A stretch of DNA of 17,239 nucleotides from an uncultured Alistipes sp. (GTDB lineage Bacteria; Bacteroidota; Bacteroidia; Bacteroidales; Rikenellaceae). This document shows positions 15,006 through 17,239 of the stretch, in pieces. A program made the position numbers and the translations under genes. Location of the stretch: positions 1 to 17,239 of the forward strand of contig CAKVKI010000025.1 in NCBI GenBank assembly GCA_934754975.1. Reading direction: 5' to 3'. Under the pieces are notes generated by a model. It was not told the DNA's origin. It did no database searches and was given only the letters and a program-made list of their open reading frames with translations. How positions within the stretch are numbered: the stretch's first letter is position 1; every line of letters begins with the position of its first letter.

Positions 15006-16121
15006 TTATATTTTCGGATATTTTTTATCCTGAAAGATGTCTAGGAAAGTCTGGGCAATATGGCTGTTGGCCAGATTATCTCGGTATGCAATGCAGTTTT
15101 TTACATAGAAGCTGTTGTTGTTGATTATTTCTTCCAATTCGGGAATCCCCCATTGATTTTGTACAATTCCTAATTTATACGTTTTGATATAGTTTGCAGA
15201 AGCCGGTTGAGTGTTTGTCAGAATCGGAGTCCCTGAAACGATGGATTCCGGAATGGAAACCATATTCAGATCTTTTCGCGTATTGATAAGAAAGCAAAGA
15301 GATTCTCGGATATATTTATTCAGTGTTTGTTGTGGCAGAAATCCGAGAAATCGGACACTTTCCGAGAGTTTTAATTCCGACACTAATTTTTTTAAATTCG
15401 CTTCTTCTTCACCTCGCCCGGCTATCAGCAATTTAATGTCTTTATATGCTTCCATTTCATGGAATTGCTGGAAAATCCGAATTATTCCGTCGATATTTTT
15501 TCTGAGAATCAATTGGGACGAACTGATTATTTGGCGTTCTTTTTTTTCGGAATAGGTGAATTTATCGACATTAATTCCATGATCAACGACTTGTTTTACC
15601 GTTTGCGGCATATATTTACTAATAAATTTGTAAGCAGGCCCTGAGCGGGGGGCTACTGCTGCAATCCGTTGCATGAATAAGCGAACAATGACATTATGCC
15701 ATATTTTCGATGGAATTCGATGGAATTTGTTTTGATGATCGGTCAGTTCCTGCCAAATTATAGTTTTTTCGGGACAGATTCTTGCTGCGAATAAAGACTG
15801 GAGCGAAAATACTTCACTGGAAATCAGCAAATCGAATGATGCCTGATGTTTTTTTATATAGGCTTGCAATTCCGGAGAATAGGGTAATATCGATGGAGGA
15901 AATATTTTTTTGTATTTGGACTTGAAAAACAGGATTTCAAAATCATATTCTTCCTTCTCTTTCGGTTGGTATTCAGCCGCAGCAGCCAATGTTATGGAGT
16001 GTCCCAGTTGTCTGAATCCAAGACATAGGTTGTAAATCATTGTGTCTTTAATTGAAGATACAACTGGGATGATGTAATTTTCTGCTGTATAAAGTATCTG
16101 GTTTAATATTAGAATTCGCAT
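15006..16121 (-). CDS. GT4-like glycosyltransferase
   Basis: A 371-aa protein of GT-B type. The N-terminal half (MRILILNQILYTAENYIIP, then a histidine/glycine-poor stretch) is diverged, while the C-terminal half is clearly GT4-like: KLLIAGRGEEEANLKKLV and VRFLGFLPQQTLNKYI, then a donor-binding helix IPESIVSGTPIL. The first glutamate of the E-x7-E motif appears to be aspartate here (DLNMVSIPE), a conservative change that may reflect subfamily. The RGEEEANL/FLG segments are the usual family anchors. It likely transfers one sugar in assembly of the cluster's glycan; donor unknown. Codon use is A/T-rich (for example an A8 run encoding EKKE), unlike the left-hand genes, which suggests horizontal acquisition. 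It lies 11 bp before the acyltransferase gene and 40 bp after the GT2 gene. Confidence 0.8.
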   Translation of the reverse strand: MRILILNQILYTAENYIIPVVSSIKDTMIYNLCLGFRQLGHSITLAAAAEYQPKEKEEYDFEILFFKSKYKKIFPPSILPYSPELQAYIKKHQASFDLLISSEVFSLQSLFAARICPEKTIIWQELTDHQNKFHRIPSKIWHNVIVRLFMQRIAAVAPRSGPAYKFISKYMPQTVKQVVDHGINVDKFTYSEKKERQIISSSQLILRKNIDGIIRIFQQFHEMEAYKDIKLLIAGRGEEEANLKKLVSELKLSESVRFLGFLPQQTLNKYIRESLCFLINTRKDLNMVSIPESIVSGTPILTNTQPASANYIKTYKLGIVQNQWGIPELEEIINNNSFYVKNCIAYRDNLANSHIAQTFLDIFQDKKYPKI

Positions 16122-16161
16122 ATATTCTTTTTAGAGGATGAATATGGAAGGCTGTTTTCCT

Positions 16162-17094
16162 TTATTTGCTTACCACTCCTAAAAAATAGTTTTTAGCCTC
16201 GGCACCGAGTCTCCATGTGTTCTGAATGAGTCTGTTGCACCATGAAGGAACTCTGTTCAGTATTCGAAGATATAATATTTTTTTTCTGTTGAGTTTTGTA
16301 TAAGCAAACTCTTTCTCTACGGACTTCGATACGCTTTTATTGTTTCTCAAGGCTTGGGTGATTGCGTCAGTAATCACCCAATATGCAATGACCTCGTTCA
16401 AATATGGCTTTTGGGGATCATAAAGACTTTTGAACAAGTCGGCTTGAATATGTATGTTCCTGTTTAACCGATCTCGGAATGTCGATTCCTGATACTCGTA
16501 ACTCATCAGAATATTGGGTGTGACACATACGTCGTACTGCTTGGCTATTTTCATCCACATATACAGGTCTTCCCCCGTATGGGCCCCCTCTGGGAAGCCT
16601 CCGACTTTGGTAAAAACATCTGTGAGAATAACTATGCATGAAGCATTGCAAAATGGACTTTTGTGTTTGAAGTATTCTTTGAAATAATCTTGTATGACAC
16701 CTTCGGTCGGATAGGCATATCGGATCTCCCGGTGTTTTTTCCGTAAAATGTATCCAGCCGAATAGATGCCGCATCCGGGATACTTATCTATCAGGCGTGC
16801 GATTTCGCTAAGATAATCCGGATGCCAAAGGTCGTCAGCATCGAGAAACGCAATATACTTTTTCCGGGATTGCCTTATCCCGTAATTGCGGGCGGATGAT
16901 ACGCCGCCGTTCGGTTTGGAAAAGACCCTGATCCGGGGATCATCGAATTGGCGTGCGATTTCCAAGCTGCGGTCCGTCGATCCGTCGTCTACGATATTTA
17001 TTTCAAAATCGGAGAACGTTTGATTCAATACGGACTGTACGGTATCGCGGATGCAGTCTTGTTTGTTATACAGGGGGATGACAACTGAAAACAT
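16162..17094 (-). CDS. GT2 glycosyltransferase (GT-A fold)
   Basis: A 310-aa inverting glycosyltransferase when started at the ATG at 17094, giving the typical MFSVVIPLYNKQD opening; a longer frame reaches a TTG at 17187 but its extra 31 residues are not GT2-like. Motifs: nucleotide-binding VDDGSTD (35-41), KPNGGVSSARNYGI (60-73), the metal-binding DxD in FLDADDLWHP (D85-A86-D87), then GAHTGEDLYMWMKIA with the acidic ED of the acceptor/catalytic region. No membrane helices, so a cytosolic enzyme working on a lipid-linked intermediate at the inner membrane is likely. Donor and linkage are unknown. This is the first complete gene of the visible cluster; the transcript presumably starts to the right of the window, since no TAnnTTTG box is seen in the 145 bases upstream. 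Confidence 0.88.
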   Translation of the reverse strand: MFSVVIPLYNKQDCIRDTVQSVLNQTFSDFEINIVDDGSTDRSLEIARQFDDPRIRVFSKPNGGVSSARNYGIRQSRKKYIAFLDADDLWHPDYLSEIARLIDKYPGCGIYSAGYILRKKHREIRYAYPTEGVIQDYFKEYFKHKSPFCNASCIVILTDVFTKVGGFPEGAHTGEDLYMWMKIAKQYDVCVTPNILMSYEYQESTFRDRLNRNIHIQADLFKSLYDPQKPYLNEVIAYWVITDAITQALRNNKSVSKSVEKEFAYTKLNRKKILYLRILNRVPSWCNRLIQNTWRLGAEAKNYFLGVVSK

Positions 17095-17239
17095 GGGACG
17101 GCTAATTACTGAATATATTGGAATAAGGTAAGATATCGCTGAGATTTTTGGACAGATAATAAATATATATAGAAATACCGTATGCAATGAATATCAGGAT
17201 ATACAAATTTCTTTGCTGTGTGTTTTTGATTAATTATAA
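17095..17239. other. A/T-rich right-edge sequence without an assignable gene
   Basis: These 145 bases hold stop codons in two of the three - strand frames. In the third, about 45 codons stay open up to a TAG/TAA near the GT2 start, and could be the tail of an upstream cluster gene, but the translation is not recognisable. No promoter box, repeat or RNA structure was seen. Confidence 0.35.

Noticed and set aside
17095-17187. Upstream extension of the GT2 gene to a TTG at 17187
   Set aside because: The 31 extra residues are hydrophobic and unlike GT2 N-termini, which begin at the MFSVVIPLYN strand.

Overview
The window looks like a chromosomal stretch of a GC-rich member of the Bacteroidales, most like Alistipes (Rikenellaceae). 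This rests on four things: start-proximal TAnnTTTG elements (the Bacteroidota -7 box), families typical of that phylum (golvesin-domain amidase, DUF5686/carboxypeptidase-regulatory outer-membrane protein, two-lobed retropepsin-like protease with PDZ tail), the lack of strong purine-rich Shine-Dalgarno sequences, and high GC in the left two thirds. The genus is inference; no marker gene is present.

Left part (1-5785, + strand): a tightly packed run holding the tail of a sodium:solute symporter, a 994-aa secreted amidase-like protein with golvesin and fibronectin III-like modules, a GatB/YqeY-domain protein, a secreted aspartic protease with a PDZ-like tail, and a BASS-type membrane transporter. 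The last four gene gaps are short or absent, suggesting co-transcription. The run meets a convergent DUF486 (DMT family) membrane gene at a hairpin near 5837-5865.

Middle part (5885-10545): after the DUF486 gene there is a 480-bp gap (6251-6730) with three degenerate copies of a GC-rich repeat. Next come, on the - strand, a HAD-family phosphatase of the beta-phosphoglucomutase type and a large DUF5686 outer-membrane protein. The latter is divergent from ybaK (+), the Cys-tRNA(Pro) deacylase gene. TAnnTTTG boxes sit in front of four of these genes.

Right part (10555-17239, all - strand): a surface-polysaccharide biosynthesis cluster read from right to left: GT2 glycosyltransferase, GT4-like glycosyltransferase, membrane O-acyltransferase, a second GT4, a radical SAM/SPASM protein, and a third GT4. 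Gaps are 2-70 bp, no internal promoter is visible, and the start of the operon lies beyond the right edge. Base composition falls sharply to the right (hand counts of single 60-base lines: 78 % GC at 3001, 55 % at 10081, 32 % at 15541), as expected for a horizontally exchanged glycan locus. The acyltransferase gene carries a run of nine G that could make O-acylation of the glycan phase-variable. The radical SAM protein embedded among glycosyltransferases is the least explained part of the window.
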